Below are positions 26,591-34,771 of a DNA stretch of 64,000 bases, piece after piece. The position numbers were made by a program, and so were the translations under genes. The notes beneath the pieces were generated by a model, which was given only the letters and a program-made list of their open reading frames with translations, was not told the origin of the DNA and ran no database searches. The stretch comes from Extensimonas vulgaris (GTDB taxonomy: Bacteria > Pseudomonadota > Gammaproteobacteria > Burkholderiales > Burkholderiaceae_C). Location of the stretch: contig NZ_QPJU01000003.1 in NCBI RefSeq assembly GCF_003337425.1, forward strand, positions 194,990-258,989. Reading direction: 5' to 3'. How positions within the stretch are numbered: position 1 is the stretch's first letter; every line of letters starts with the position of its first letter.

Positions 26591-27784
26591 TCAGCCAATC
26601 ACCCCCTGCTCGCGCAGCGCCGCGATCTGCGCATCGCTGCAGCCCAGGCCCTGCAGCACTTCGAGCGTGTGTGCGCCGAGTTCTGGCGGAGGCGCCCATT
26701 GCTGGCTGCGCTGGTGGTCGAGCGCGAGCGGCAGGGCCATGGCGCGGTGTTCGGGCACGTTGGGCAGGGGCAGGTTTTTGAGCATTTGCATGGCCTGCAC
26801 CTGTTCGTGCGCGATCATTTGCGCGATGTTGTGCATCTCGCTGCAGGGTGCGCCATGGCGGCGCAGGCGTGCGACGATTTCCTGGGTGGGCAATCGCTGC
26901 GTGCGCTGCTCGAGCGCTTCATGCAGGGCTTTGCGGTTCGCGGTGCGCTGGGCATTGGTGGCAAAGCGCGGGTCGGTGGTGAGTTCGGGGCAGTCGAGCG
27001 CGGCGCAGGCGTTGGCGAACAGGCGGTCGTTGCCCGCGGCGATGAACACCATGCCGTCGGCGGACTTGAACAGCTCGTACGGTGCCATCGAGGTCATGGC
27101 CGAGCCCATCTTTTTGGGGAGCTGGCCCGAGGCAAGAAACATTGCGGTGAGCAGCGACATCCAGGACATGGCGGTTTCGAGCAGGCTCGCGGTAACGCAG
27201 GCGCCCTGGCCGGTGCGGTTGCGCTGCAAAAAGGCCGCGAGCGTGCCCATGGCGGCCCACATGCCCGTGCCCAGGTCGATCACCGAGGGGCCCACGCGCA
27301 CCGGGTCGTCGCCCTCGTTGCCGGTCACGCTCATGATGCCGGTGAAGGCCTGCATCACCGGGTCGTAGCCGGGCAGCGAGCGCAGCGGGCCGACCTGGCC
27401 GAAGGCGCTGATGGCGCAGTAGATCAGCCCCGGCTGGGCTGCGCGCAGCGCCTGCTCGCCCAGGCCGCGCGACTCGGCGCTGCCGGGCTTGAGCGAGTGC
27501 ACGAACACGTCGGCCGTGCCTATGAGCTGGCGCACCAGCGCCTGGCCGGCTTGCTGGTCGAGGTCTATGCAGACGCTTTTCTTGTTGCGGTTGAGCGCCG
27601 CGTAGGTGGCCGAGTCGCCCGAGGGAAAGAGCGGCGGCCAGGCACGCGTGTCGTCGCCCGCGCCGGGGCGTTCGATCTTGATGACTTCGGCGCCCATGTC
27701 GCCGAGGATTTGCGTGCAAAAAGGGCCCGCGACGTTTTGCGTGAGGTCGATGACGCGGTAGCCGGAGAGTACGTTTTCGAGCAT
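26591..27784 (-). CDS. CaiB/BaiF family (family III) CoA-transferase
   Basis: 397 residues from ATG 27784 (MLENVLSGYRVIDLTQNVAGPFCTQ). A longer frame to 27862 adds a basic, unconserved leader. GYRVIDLTQNVAGPFCTQILGDMGAEVIKIERPGAGDDTR and NRNKKSVCIDLDQQAGQALVRQL are diagnostic of the family. The catalytic Asp lies in SLPGYDPVMQAFTGIMS. It moves CoA between a donor thioester and an acid. It is the first gene of the run leading to the acyl-CoA dehydrogenase and indolepyruvate oxidoreductase. The 485-bp spacer upstream contains only repeats. Confidence 0.92.
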   Translation of the reverse strand: MLENVLSGYRVIDLTQNVAGPFCTQILGDMGAEVIKIERPGAGDDTRAWPPLFPSGDSATYAALNRNKKSVCIDLDQQAGQALVRQLIGTADVFVHSLKPGSAESRGLGEQALRAAQPGLIYCAISAFGQVGPLRSLPGYDPVMQAFTGIMSVTGNEGDDPVRVGPSVIDLGTGMWAAMGTLAAFLQRNRTGQGACVTASLLETAMSWMSLLTAMFLASGQLPKKMGSAMTSMAPYELFKSADGMVFIAAGNDRLFANACAALDCPELTTDPRFATNAQRTANRKALHEALEQRTQRLPTQEIVARLRRHGAPCSEMHNIAQMIAHEQVQAMQMLKNLPLPNVPEHRAMALPLALDHQRSQQWAPPPELGAHTLEVLQGLGCSDAQIAALREQGVIG

Positions 27785-27978
27785 GGAGAGTCGTTTTTTG
27801 CGTAGTGTGCGAAGAAGAAACGCAGCCCGCGGGTGCGGCCCAGGCGCCGGCGCGCGGCGCAAGCCAAAGCCGGTTCCCGGGTGGTGGATGCGCGTGGCAG
27901 CAACTGCGCCCAGTCACCTTGTCTGCTTGTTCGGACAAATAGTGCCACCGCCGGGGTGTGAGCGTATGCGGGTAATCC

Positions 27979-28147
27979 CTAGGAGCCTGGCGGACTTTGG
28001 AATCGTCGGCTGCGAATGCGCCGCAGCGGTCCATTTTTTACCGGCTTCTTGCCCCATAGCACCACTATGGGGCGGCGAATCCGGCAAAAACTGGCCTCGC
28101 TGGGGCACCTTCTCGCTTTCGACGCCCAAAGTCCGACAGGCTCCTAT
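27979..28147. mobile_element. CTAG-bordered 169-bp palindromic element, copy 2
   Basis: Same length and orientation as 12066-12234, with seven differences by my count. The left border is CTAG and the right is CTAT. The terminal repeat has one mismatch (GGCGGACTTT against AAAGTCCGACA). It lies in the 485-bp spacer between the CoA-transferase start and the end of mltB. The rest of that spacer (27785-27978 and 28148-28210) shows no gene. Confidence 0.8.
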
Positions 28148-28210
28148 GGCTGCGGGGATGACGCGCTGCTTTGCCTGCTGTGCAGCACGCGGAGGGGCTT
28201 GCTTTTTGCA

Positions 28211-28261
28211 GGTAAAAAACGGCCTCAGCGCTTATCCATCAAGCGCTGATAGCTTCTTTTA
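28211..28261 (+). repeat. AAGCGC-type dispersed intergenic repeat, copy 2
   Basis: AAAAAACGGCCT, AGCGCTTATCCATCAAGCGC and TGATAGCTTCTTTT appear in family order. AGCGCTT and AAGCGCT form a short palindrome. The copy lies directly beyond the mltB stop, where it could act as a transcript end structure. Confidence 0.65.
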
Positions 28262-28269
28262 TGGGAGCA

Positions 28270-29499
28270 TCAACGCCCGTAGGCCTGCGCTACGGCCTGC
28301 CCGAGCGCGAGTACGGCCATGGCGTAGTAGCTGGACCAGTTGTAGCGCGTGAGGGTGTAGAAGTTGCCCGTGCCGGCGACGTAGCTCGGCGCGGCGCTGC
28401 CGTTTTTGAGCTCGATCAGCGCCAGCATGCCCTCGTGCGCCTGGCCTGCGGCGTCGAGCAGCACGCCTTGCGCCTGCAGCTGCGCGGGGCTGAAACTGGG
28501 CAGGATGTCGGGCGCGAGCAGGGCGTCGAGCTGCAGGTGTGCCGGGTCGAACTGCAGCGCGTAGTACGCGGGCATGCCGGGCGTCCAGCCGTGGCCCGCC
28601 AGGTAGTTGGCCACCGAGCCTATGGCGTCGGCGGCGCTGTGGCTCAGGTCCACGCGGCCGTCGCCGTCGTAATCGATGGCCCAGCGCACCCAGCTCGAGG
28701 GCATGAACTGCGGCATGCCCATGGCTCCGGCGTAGCTGCCGCGCGGCGCGGTGGGGTCGGTGCCGGTGTGGCTGCACAGGCTCAGGAACTGTTCGAGCTC
28801 GCCACGAAAGTACGCCTGGCGCTGGGCCGCGCGCGGGTGTTCGGTGGGGAAGTCGAAGGCCAGCGTGCTCAGCGTGTCGAGCACGCGCAGCGTGCCCATT
28901 TGCTGGCCGTAGATGGTCTCGACGCCGAGGATGCCGACGATGACCTGCGCGGGCACGCCGTATTCGCGCTCGGCACGCGCGAGCGTGGTGGCATTGCTGC
29001 GCCAAAAGCGCAGGCCGGCGCGGATGCGCACGGGCTCGACGAAGCGGCTGCGATAGACCTGCCAGTTCTTCACCGCACTGCCCGGCGGGGGCGGCAGCAC
29101 GAGTTTGCCGAGCTGCGGCAGATAGCGCGCCTGCGCGAGCGCCGCGCGCACCCAGGCCGCATCGAGCCCGCGGCGCGCGGCCAGGTCGTCGGCGAAGGCG
29201 AGGGCGTCGGGGCGGGCTGCGTAGTTGCCGGGGGATGCAGCCGGGGCGAGGGGGAGAGAGGCGGTCGCGGAGGAAACGGCTGGCGTGGAAGCGGAGGCAG
29301 AAGCGGGCGCGGAGGTAGGTGCAGAAGTAGGTGCAGAAGTAGGTGCAGAAGTAGGTGTTTGCGCCGGGGCAGGCTGCGCTGTAGATGGCACTGCACGCAG
29401 ATCGTCGGCGGCAATGTTCAGGTGTTTTTGGGCGTTTGCGCTGATGGATACTGCGCAAGCAGCTATCGATGTGATTGCAATCCGGGAGAGTTTCGGCAT
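28270..29499 (-). CDS. mltB: Lytic murein transglycosylase B (MltB family)
   Basis: 409 residues. A signal peptide (MPKLSRIAITSIAACAVSISANA, cleavage after residue 23) has no lipobox cysteine, unlike the E. coli lipoprotein. A Pro/Thr/Ser/Ala-rich linker (residues 36-90) contains a TSAP tandem repeat. The catalytic domain has the general acid Glu194 in VGILGVETIYGQQMGT, then YFRGELEQFLSLC, GSYAGAMGMPQFMPSSW and YDGDGRVDL. It cleaves peptidoglycan glycan strands to 1,6-anhydro products in the periplasm. It starts 15 bp after the transglutaminase-like gene, so it probably shares that transcript. Confidence 0.93.
   Translation of the reverse strand: MPKLSRIAITSIAACAVSISANAQKHLNIAADDLRAVPSTAQPAPAQTPTSAPTSAPTSAPTSAPASASASTPAVSSATASLPLAPAASPGNYAARPDALAFADDLAARRGLDAAWVRAALAQARYLPQLGKLVLPPPPGSAVKNWQVYRSRFVEPVRIRAGLRFWRSNATTLARAEREYGVPAQVIVGILGVETIYGQQMGTLRVLDTLSTLAFDFPTEHPRAAQRQAYFRGELEQFLSLCSHTGTDPTAPRGSYAGAMGMPQFMPSSWVRWAIDYDGDGRVDLSHSAADAIGSVANYLAGHGWTPGMPAYYALQFDPAHLQLDALLAPDILPSFSPAQLQAQGVLLDAAGQAHEGMLALIELKNGSAAPSYVAGTGNFYTLTRYNWSSYYAMAVLALGQAVAQAYGR
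29318..29357 (-). repeat. 12-bp in-frame tandem repeat in the MltB linker
   Basis: The plus-strand unit GGTGCAGAAGTA occurs at 29318-29329, 29330-29341 and 29342-29353, with partial copies on both sides. It encodes repeats of TSAP in the linker between signal peptide and catalytic domain. Changes in copy number would keep the frame. Confidence 0.9.
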
Positions 29500-29514
29500 G
29501 GCGGCGGGTACGTG

Positions 29515-31599
29515 TCAGCCGCCATTGTCGCGCCGGCGTGGCTGCGGGCGCGGCCAGGGCAGGCGGCGCCACGCGCGTGCGAGGGTGCGCAGGGTTGGCT
29601 CCGGCTGCGGCGCAGCGCCCTGCGCCGGCGTGGCGTAACGCAGCTGCTCCAGGCGCAACAGCCACTGCGCGAGCGGCTGGGCGGCGGGGCCGAAGTGCGT
29701 TTGCACCTCACGGGCCATGGCGCGCGGCGGCAGGTGTGCGGGCAGCGGCAGGCCCGCGCGCGCGAGGCGCCGGCGCGTGCGCGCGAGCAGGCGCAGCCAG
29801 GGGTCGTGCTGGCGCCGCTCCCACAGCGTCCAGGCGGCGCCGCCCAGCGCGGCCGCGGCCAGCAGCGCGCCCAGCAGGCGGATCAGGTCGGGCCACGCGG
29901 GCGCGTCGAACCCCAGCGCACGCAGCAGGTCGAGTTGGCGGCCCTGCGTGTAGTTGAGCACCCACTGGTTCCAGCCGTTGTTCATGGCCTCCCACACGGC
30001 GCGCAGCTGCTGCAGCATGCCGGGGCTGATGACCGTGTTCATGGCCGTGGCAAAGGCGCCGGCCGGGGCTTGCAGGCGCGCGAAGCTGCCCACACGCCCC
30101 GGCGCCACCGCGGCCGTGGGATCGACGCGCACCCAGCCCTGGCCCGCGAGCCAGACCTCCGTCCAGGCGTGCGCGTCGCTCTGGCGCACCGTCCAGTAGC
30201 CATCGACGGGGTTCACCTCGCCGCCCTGGTAGCCGGTGACGATGCGCGCGGGCAGGCCCATGGCGCGCAGCAGCACCACGAAGGCCGAGGCGATGTGCTC
30301 GCAAAAGCCCTGCTTGCGGTCGAACCAGAACTCGTCGGCGCTGTGTGTGCCAAACACGCCGGGCTCCAGCGTGTAGCGGTAGCCGCCCGTGCGCAGGCGC
30401 GCAAGCGCCGCCTGCACCAGCGCAGGGGCCGGGTCGGCGCCGGGCGCCACCGGCGTTTGCGCGCGCAGCTGCGCCGCAAGCGCGAGCGTGCGCGGGTTGA
30501 AGCCCGCCGGCAGCTCGGTGTAGGCGTGCAGCGTGGCGTTGCGCTGCAGCGGGCCGTGGCGGAACTGCAGATAGCTCTCGGCGCGATAGCGCAACACGCT
30601 CATCACGGGGCGACTCGTGCGCCACAGCAGCTCGGGCGACAGGGTTGCCTGAAAGCCTTCGGGCAAGGCGGGTGGCGTGGGCGCGGCGTCGATCAGCAGC
30701 AGCCAGTTTTGCTGGTGCGGCTCGAGCGTGACTTCGTAGCGCAGCGGCGCACCGCTGACCTGCAGCGCCGCAGGGCTGGCCAGGCGCCGCCACGGCCCGC
30801 CCTGCGCCATGTCGTCGAGCGGCCGCCAGGTGCGCCCGTCGAAGCTCGACAGCACCGGCCCGCGAAAATACAGCGCGCTTTGCGGCGGGTGCTTGCCCCC
30901 TGCCAAGTTGAAGCGCACGCGCAGCGCGATGCCGTCGTCGAGCGCGAGCGCGGCGATGCGCCCCACCTGCATCTCGCCCGCAAGGCCGCTGCGTCCCAGT
31001 GTGTCGTTGGGCAAACCCCACAGCGGCGCGATGCGCGGAAACAGCAAAAACAGCGCCGCCATCACCGGCGCGCCCAGCAGCATCAGGCGCAGCGCCATGC
31101 GCATGGCGAGCAAAAGCGGCGGTCGGCCCACGGGCATGTGGGCCTGCACCAGCGCCGTGAGCAGGCCCAGCAGCGCGAGCAGCATGGCTGCGGCGGTGGT
31201 GAGCGATTGCGAGAAGAAAAAATTGCTCAGCAGCGTGAAAAAACCGAGGAAAAACACCACCATGGCATCGCGCCGCGCGCGCAGCTCCAGCGTCTTGAGC
31301 GCGAGCAGCAGCACGATCAGCGTCACGCCCGCATCGCGCCCGGCCACCGTCTTGAACGTGAGCCCCGTGCCCGCCACGGCCAGTGCGAGCAGCCCGCCCA
31401 GCACCCAGCGCCCCGGCAGCGGCCGCCCCTGCCACGCGAGCACCGCGCGCCACAACAGCAGCGCCGCCGCAAAAGCGCCGGCCCACAGCGGTATCTGGGG
31501 GGCGAGCGGGGCGATGACCCAGCCCACTACGCCGAGCAAAAACAGCGTATCGCGCGCTTCGCGGGGCAGGCGGGAGAGGGCGGAGAGCACCGAGGTCAT
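29515..31599 (-). CDS. Transglutaminase-like membrane protein (TgpA type, DUF3488)
   Basis: 694 residues from ATG 31599. A 10-residue upstream extension of the frame is encoded by a dispersed repeat and is rejected. Several N-terminal hydrophobic helices lie within residues 15-190. A periplasmic transglutaminase-like domain follows with the Cys-His-Asp triad: KQGFCEHIASAFVVLLRAMGLPARIVTGYQGGE, SDAHAWTEVWL, GWVRVDPTAAV. A further helix (about 560-590) and a short tail end the protein. In Pseudomonas aeruginosa TgpA is essential. Its substrate is unclear, and cell-envelope work is inferred. It sits with MoxR and DUF58 genes, a recurrent trio. Confidence 0.9.
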   Translation of the reverse strand: MTSVLSALSRLPREARDTLFLLGVVGWVIAPLAPQIPLWAGAFAAALLLWRAVLAWQGRPLPGRWVLGGLLALAVAGTGLTFKTVAGRDAGVTLIVLLLALKTLELRARRDAMVVFFLGFFTLLSNFFFSQSLTTAAAMLLALLGLLTALVQAHMPVGRPPLLLAMRMALRLMLLGAPVMAALFLLFPRIAPLWGLPNDTLGRSGLAGEMQVGRIAALALDDGIALRVRFNLAGGKHPPQSALYFRGPVLSSFDGRTWRPLDDMAQGGPWRRLASPAALQVSGAPLRYEVTLEPHQQNWLLLIDAAPTPPALPEGFQATLSPELLWRTSRPVMSVLRYRAESYLQFRHGPLQRNATLHAYTELPAGFNPRTLALAAQLRAQTPVAPGADPAPALVQAALARLRTGGYRYTLEPGVFGTHSADEFWFDRKQGFCEHIASAFVVLLRAMGLPARIVTGYQGGEVNPVDGYWTVRQSDAHAWTEVWLAGQGWVRVDPTAAVAPGRVGSFARLQAPAGAFATAMNTVISPGMLQQLRAVWEAMNNGWNQWVLNYTQGRQLDLLRALGFDAPAWPDLIRLLGALLAAAALGGAAWTLWERRQHDPWLRLLARTRRRLARAGLPLPAHLPPRAMAREVQTHFGPAAQPLAQWLLRLEQLRYATPAQGAAPQPEPTLRTLARAWRRLPWPRPQPRRRDNGG

Positions 31600-31610
31600 G
31601 GCGCAGAGGT

Positions 31611-31634
31611 AATTGGGGTCAGATTCCAATTATT
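31611..31634 (+). repeat. 24-bp GGGGTCAG palindrome, copy 1
   Basis: Imperfect palindrome AATTGG-GGTCAGATT-CCAATT with ATT after it. The exact reverse complement of these 24 bases occurs at 55772-55795. It is of the kind associated with REP-like families. Confidence 0.8.
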
Positions 31635-31644
31635 GGGGGTTTTC

Positions 31645-31700
31645 TTAGTCAAAAAGGCATTTTGACAAGGTGCATCAAGCGCAAGCAGCTATCAAAAAAG
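31645..31700 (+). repeat. AAGCGC-type dispersed intergenic repeat, copy 3
   Basis: AGTCAAAAAGGC, TGCATCAAGCGCAAGCAGC and TATCAAAAAAGG follow the family order. It lies in the 142-bp gap between the DUF58 gene and the transglutaminase-like gene, inside a likely operon. Confidence 0.65.
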
Positions 31701-31741
31701 GATTGGTGGCAAAGGAAATAGGGGGCAAATTCGAATGAGGT

Positions 31742-32794
31742 TCACGCGAGCGCCAGCGCCTCCAGGCAGCGCCGCTGGTGGGCCGGCCCCAGGTCGGGGG
31801 CGATCTCCACGCCCGGCAGGCGCAGGCCGTAGCGCAGGCCCAGGCGCTCGGCTGCGAGCACCCAGGCCGTGAGGCGTGACAGGCGCGCCTCCAGTGTAGG
31901 CAGGCCGGCTTGCGCGGGCGTGAGCCAGAGCGTCTGGCGCGGCGTGGCGACGGCGTCGCGGCTGATGAGCGCGTCCGAGCCCGCGGCCAGCGCCTGCGCG
32001 GCTTTTTTCCAGACGATCTGCTTGCGCGTGTCGCCGCGCCGGTAGGCGCGCACGCCGTCCCATTCGTCCTGCCCGCTGCCTTTGGCCACGGTGCGGGCGC
32101 CGTGCGGGCCTGCGGCTGACGCGCCGGTCGGCAGCGGCGGGGCAGGGGATTCGGGCTGCGGATAGACCAGCACCTGCGCCGCGGGCCGCCAGTAGCTCCA
32201 GGCGCGGAAGGTGCCGAGCGGAAAGCGCGTCTGCAGCACGATGGGCGGCACGCGCTGGTAGCCGCGTTGCGTGGGGCGCCAGGTCAGTTGCACCTGCATG
32301 CTGCCTTGCGCGGGCACGTCGCACCAGACCCAGGCGGGCGCGGCGTCGTTGCGCAGCGCCAGCGCGATGGCGTAGCGCGGGCTGCGGCGCGGGTTCGTGA
32401 GCTGCACGTGCAGGGGCACGCTCGCGCCCAGGAATTGCGGCGCGGGCGGCAGCAGGTGCAGCTGCAGGCCGCGCAGCGTGGCGTGGCACATGTGCATGCC
32501 CGCGATGGTGCTGCCCGCTATCAAAAACGTCAGCAGGTAGCCAAGATTGAGCTGGAAGTTGATCGCCGCCACGAGCAGCACGAGCAGCGTGAGCGCGAGC
32601 ATCCAGCCCGCCCCCGTGGGCAGGATGTAGATGGTGCGCTGCGTGAGCGTGAGCTGGTCGGAAAGCGGCAGCCGCGCCTGCCACCACTGCGCAAAGCGCG
32701 CGCGCAGCCAGGCGCGCGGGCGCAGCAGCTTGCTGGGGCGGGCAGGTGCGGCGCTGGTGTCGGCAGGTGCGGGGGATGCGGAGGATGCGGGCAT
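31742..32794 (-). CDS. DUF58 domain protein
   Basis: 350 residues from ATG 32794. A TTG at 32827, two bases after the moxR stop, would add 11 residues and is a possible coupled start. Two membrane helices follow ILPTGAGW (about residues 65-110). A middle beta domain (LHVQLTNPRRSPRY) and the DUF58 motif GSGQDEWDGVRAYRRGDTRKQIVWKKAA follow. In the family this domain lies next to a von Willebrand-like fold. Members occur beside MoxR ATPases and are thought to act as their partner or substrate at the membrane. The function is unproven. Confidence 0.88.
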   Translation of the reverse strand: MPASSASPAPADTSAAPARPSKLLRPRAWLRARFAQWWQARLPLSDQLTLTQRTIYILPTGAGWMLALTLLVLLVAAINFQLNLGYLLTFLIAGSTIAGMHMCHATLRGLQLHLLPPAPQFLGASVPLHVQLTNPRRSPRYAIALALRNDAAPAWVWCDVPAQGSMQVQLTWRPTQRGYQRVPPIVLQTRFPLGTFRAWSYWRPAAQVLVYPQPESPAPPLPTGASAAGPHGARTVAKGSGQDEWDGVRAYRRGDTRKQIVWKKAAQALAAGSDALISRDAVATPRQTLWLTPAQAGLPTLEARLSRLTAWVLAAERLGLRYGLRLPGVEIAPDLGPAHQRRCLEALALA

Positions 32795-32829
32795 GGGGCG
32801 CGCAGGGCGGACGTGTGATGCGGCCAAGC

Positions 32830-33768
32830 TCAGCGCAATGGCACGGCCTCGAGCATGGCGTGCACCTGTTCGACGGCGCCGCGCCCCCCTTCGCTCGTGC
32901 TGCCCGCGGGCAGCACGGGCACGAGGCGGTGCGCGATGGTCTGCGGCAACACGGCCTGCACGTCGTCGGGGGCGACGTAGTCGCGCCCCTGGATCAGCGC
33001 CTGCGCCTTGGCCGCGCGCACGAGTGCGATGCCCGCGCGCGGCGACAGCCCCTGCACGAACCAGCGCCCCGAGCGCGTTGCGGCGATCAAGTCCAGCACG
33101 TAGTCGAGCAGCGCCTGCGAGGTGTGCACCGCGAGCACGGCGTCTTGCAGCGCGCGCAGGTCTTCGCCCGACAGCAGCGGCAGCATGCCCTCGAGCAGCG
33201 CGCGCCGGTCGCCGCCCGCGAGCAGGGCGCGCTCGGCGGCGCGGTCGGGGTAGCCGAGCGAGATGCGCATCAAAAAGCGGTCGAGCTGCGACTCGGGCAG
33301 CGCGTAAGTGCCCAGCTGGTCGTTGGGGTTTTGCGTGGCGATCACGAAAAACGGTTGCGGCAGGGCGTGCGTTTGGCCGTCGATGGAGACCTGCTTTTCT
33401 TCCATGGCTTCGAGCAGGGCGCTTTGCGTGCGCGGGCTCGCACGGTTGATTTCGTCGGCCAGCAGCACCTGCGCAAACACCGGCCCAGGGTGGAACACGA
33501 AGCCCTCTTGCGCGCGCTCATAGACGGACACCCCCAGCAGGTCGCTGGGCAGCAGGTCGGCCGTGAACTGCACGCGCGCAAACTGCAGGCCGAAGCTGCG
33601 CGCGAGCGCCTGCGCCAGCGTGGTCTTGCCCACGCCTGGCACATCCTCTATGAGCAAGTGGCCGCCCGCGAGCAAGCAGCACACGCAGTCCTGCACCTGC
33701 GCCGGCTTGCCGACGATGACCGTGTTAAGCTGAGCCAGCAGCGAGTGGATTGTGCGTTGTGCATCCAT
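32830..33768 (-). CDS. MoxR-family AAA+ ATPase
   Basis: 312 residues from ATG 33768 (MDAQRTIHSLLAQLNTVIVGK). The reading frame continues upstream past the divergent deacetylase start and is not used. Walker A GVGKTT (45-50), Walker B VLLADEINRASPRTQSALLEAMEE, sensor FVIATQNPNDQLGTYALPESQLDRFLMRI and the RSGRWFVQGLSPRAG segment are all present. MoxR ATPases act as chaperones for maturation of protein complexes. It is the first gene of the minus-strand set with DUF58, transglutaminase-like protein and MltB. It is divergent from the deacetylase gene with 36 bp between starts. Confidence 0.93.
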   Translation of the reverse strand: MDAQRTIHSLLAQLNTVIVGKPAQVQDCVCCLLAGGHLLIEDVPGVGKTTLAQALARSFGLQFARVQFTADLLPSDLLGVSVYERAQEGFVFHPGPVFAQVLLADEINRASPRTQSALLEAMEEKQVSIDGQTHALPQPFFVIATQNPNDQLGTYALPESQLDRFLMRISLGYPDRAAERALLAGGDRRALLEGMLPLLSGEDLRALQDAVLAVHTSQALLDYVLDLIAATRSGRWFVQGLSPRAGIALVRAAKAQALIQGRDYVAPDDVQAVLPQTIAHRLVPVLPAGSTSEGGRGAVEQVHAMLEAVPLR

Positions 33769-33804
33769 GGAAAGTTCGGAAAAATCGAGACACAGGGCCG
33801 CATT

Positions 33805-34758
33805 GTGAGCAAGACTGGTTACTTCACCCATCCCGACTGTAAAAAACATGAAATGGGGCCGGGCCACCCCGAGTGCCCCGAGCGGCTCGACGCGATCGAA
33901 GACCGGCTGCTCGTCACCGGGCTGGACTTGGCGCTCGAGCGCTACGAGGCCCCGCCCGCGGCGCTGGCCGACATCGAGCTGGCGCACACGCGGCTGCACA
34001 TTGCGGCGCTGCGCGGTCTGCACGACTGGCTGCTCGAGGACATGGAGGCCGGCGGCCCGCCTTATTCGCAGATCGACCCCGACACCGCCATCAACGCCTA
34101 CACCTGGCCTGCGGCGCTGCGCGCGGCGGGCGCGGCGATTGCGGCCACTGACGCAGTCATGGCCGGCGAGATCGAAAACGCCTTTTGCGCCGTGCGCCCG
34201 CCCGGCCACCACGCCACGCGCGACAAGGCCATGGGGTTTTGCTTTTTCAACAACGTCGCTATCGCCGCCAAGTACGCGCTGCAGCGCTACAACCTGCAGC
34301 GCGTGGCCGTGGTGGACTTCGACGTGCACCACGGTAACGGCACCGAGGACATCCTCGCGGGCGATCCGCGCGCGCTCATGGTGGGCATTTTCCAGCACCC
34401 GTTCTACCCCTACAGCGGCGAGCATCCTGCGGGCCCGAACATGCTCAATGTGCCCGTGCCGGCTTACACGCGCGGCATGGAAATCCGCGAAATCATCGAT
34501 GTCACCTGGATGCCGCGGCTCGAGGAGTTCAAGCCCGAGCTGATCTTTGTGAGCGCCGGATTCGACGCGCACCGCGAGGACGACATGGGGCAGCTCGGCA
34601 TGACCGAGCAGGACTACGCCTGGATCACCATGCGCATCAAGGACGTGGCGCGGCGCTTCAGCAACGGGCGCATCGTCTCGTGCCTCGAAGGCGGCTACGC
34701 TTTGAGCGCACTCGCGCGCAGCGTCGAAGCCCATCTGCGCGTGCTCGCGGATGTTTGA
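33805..34758 (+). CDS. Histone deacetylase family protein (class II-like zinc amidohydrolase)
   Basis: 317 residues from GTG 33805 (VSKTGYFTHPDCKKHEMGPGHPECPERL). Active-site histidines lie in RPPGHHA (135-136), zinc ligands in DFDVHHGNGT (D173, H175) and in VSAGFDAH. Bacterial members deacetylate small molecules such as acetylpolyamines, or acetylated proteins. The substrate is not shown here. A 13-bp gap leads to an enoyl-CoA hydratase gene, so the two probably share a transcript. Confidence 0.92.
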   Translation: MSKTGYFTHPDCKKHEMGPGHPECPERLDAIEDRLLVTGLDLALERYEAPPAALADIELAHTRLHIAALRGLHDWLLEDMEAGGPPYSQIDPDTAINAYTWPAALRAAGAAIAATDAVMAGEIENAFCAVRPPGHHATRDKAMGFCFFNNVAIAAKYALQRYNLQRVAVVDFDVHHGNGTEDILAGDPRALMVGIFQHPFYPYSGEHPAGPNMLNVPVPAYTRGMEIREIIDVTWMPRLEEFKPELIFVSAGFDAHREDDMGQLGMTEQDYAWITMRIKDVARRFSNGRIVSCLEGGYALSALARSVEAHLRVLADV

Positions 34759-34771
34759 AGGAGCGCCGTCC

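Noticed and set aside
29318-29357. CRISPR-like array from the direct repeats
   Set aside because: Units of 12 bp with no spacers, in frame within a linker. It is a coding tandem repeat.
31600-31629. N-terminal extension of the transglutaminase-like protein
   Set aside because: The extra codons are encoded by the dispersed 24-bp GGGGTCAG repeat, so they are not part of the gene.
28261-31665. 1134-residue plus-strand reading frame
   Set aside because: Antisense to mltB and the transglutaminase-like gene, both with clear motifs. Composition is that of a shadow frame.
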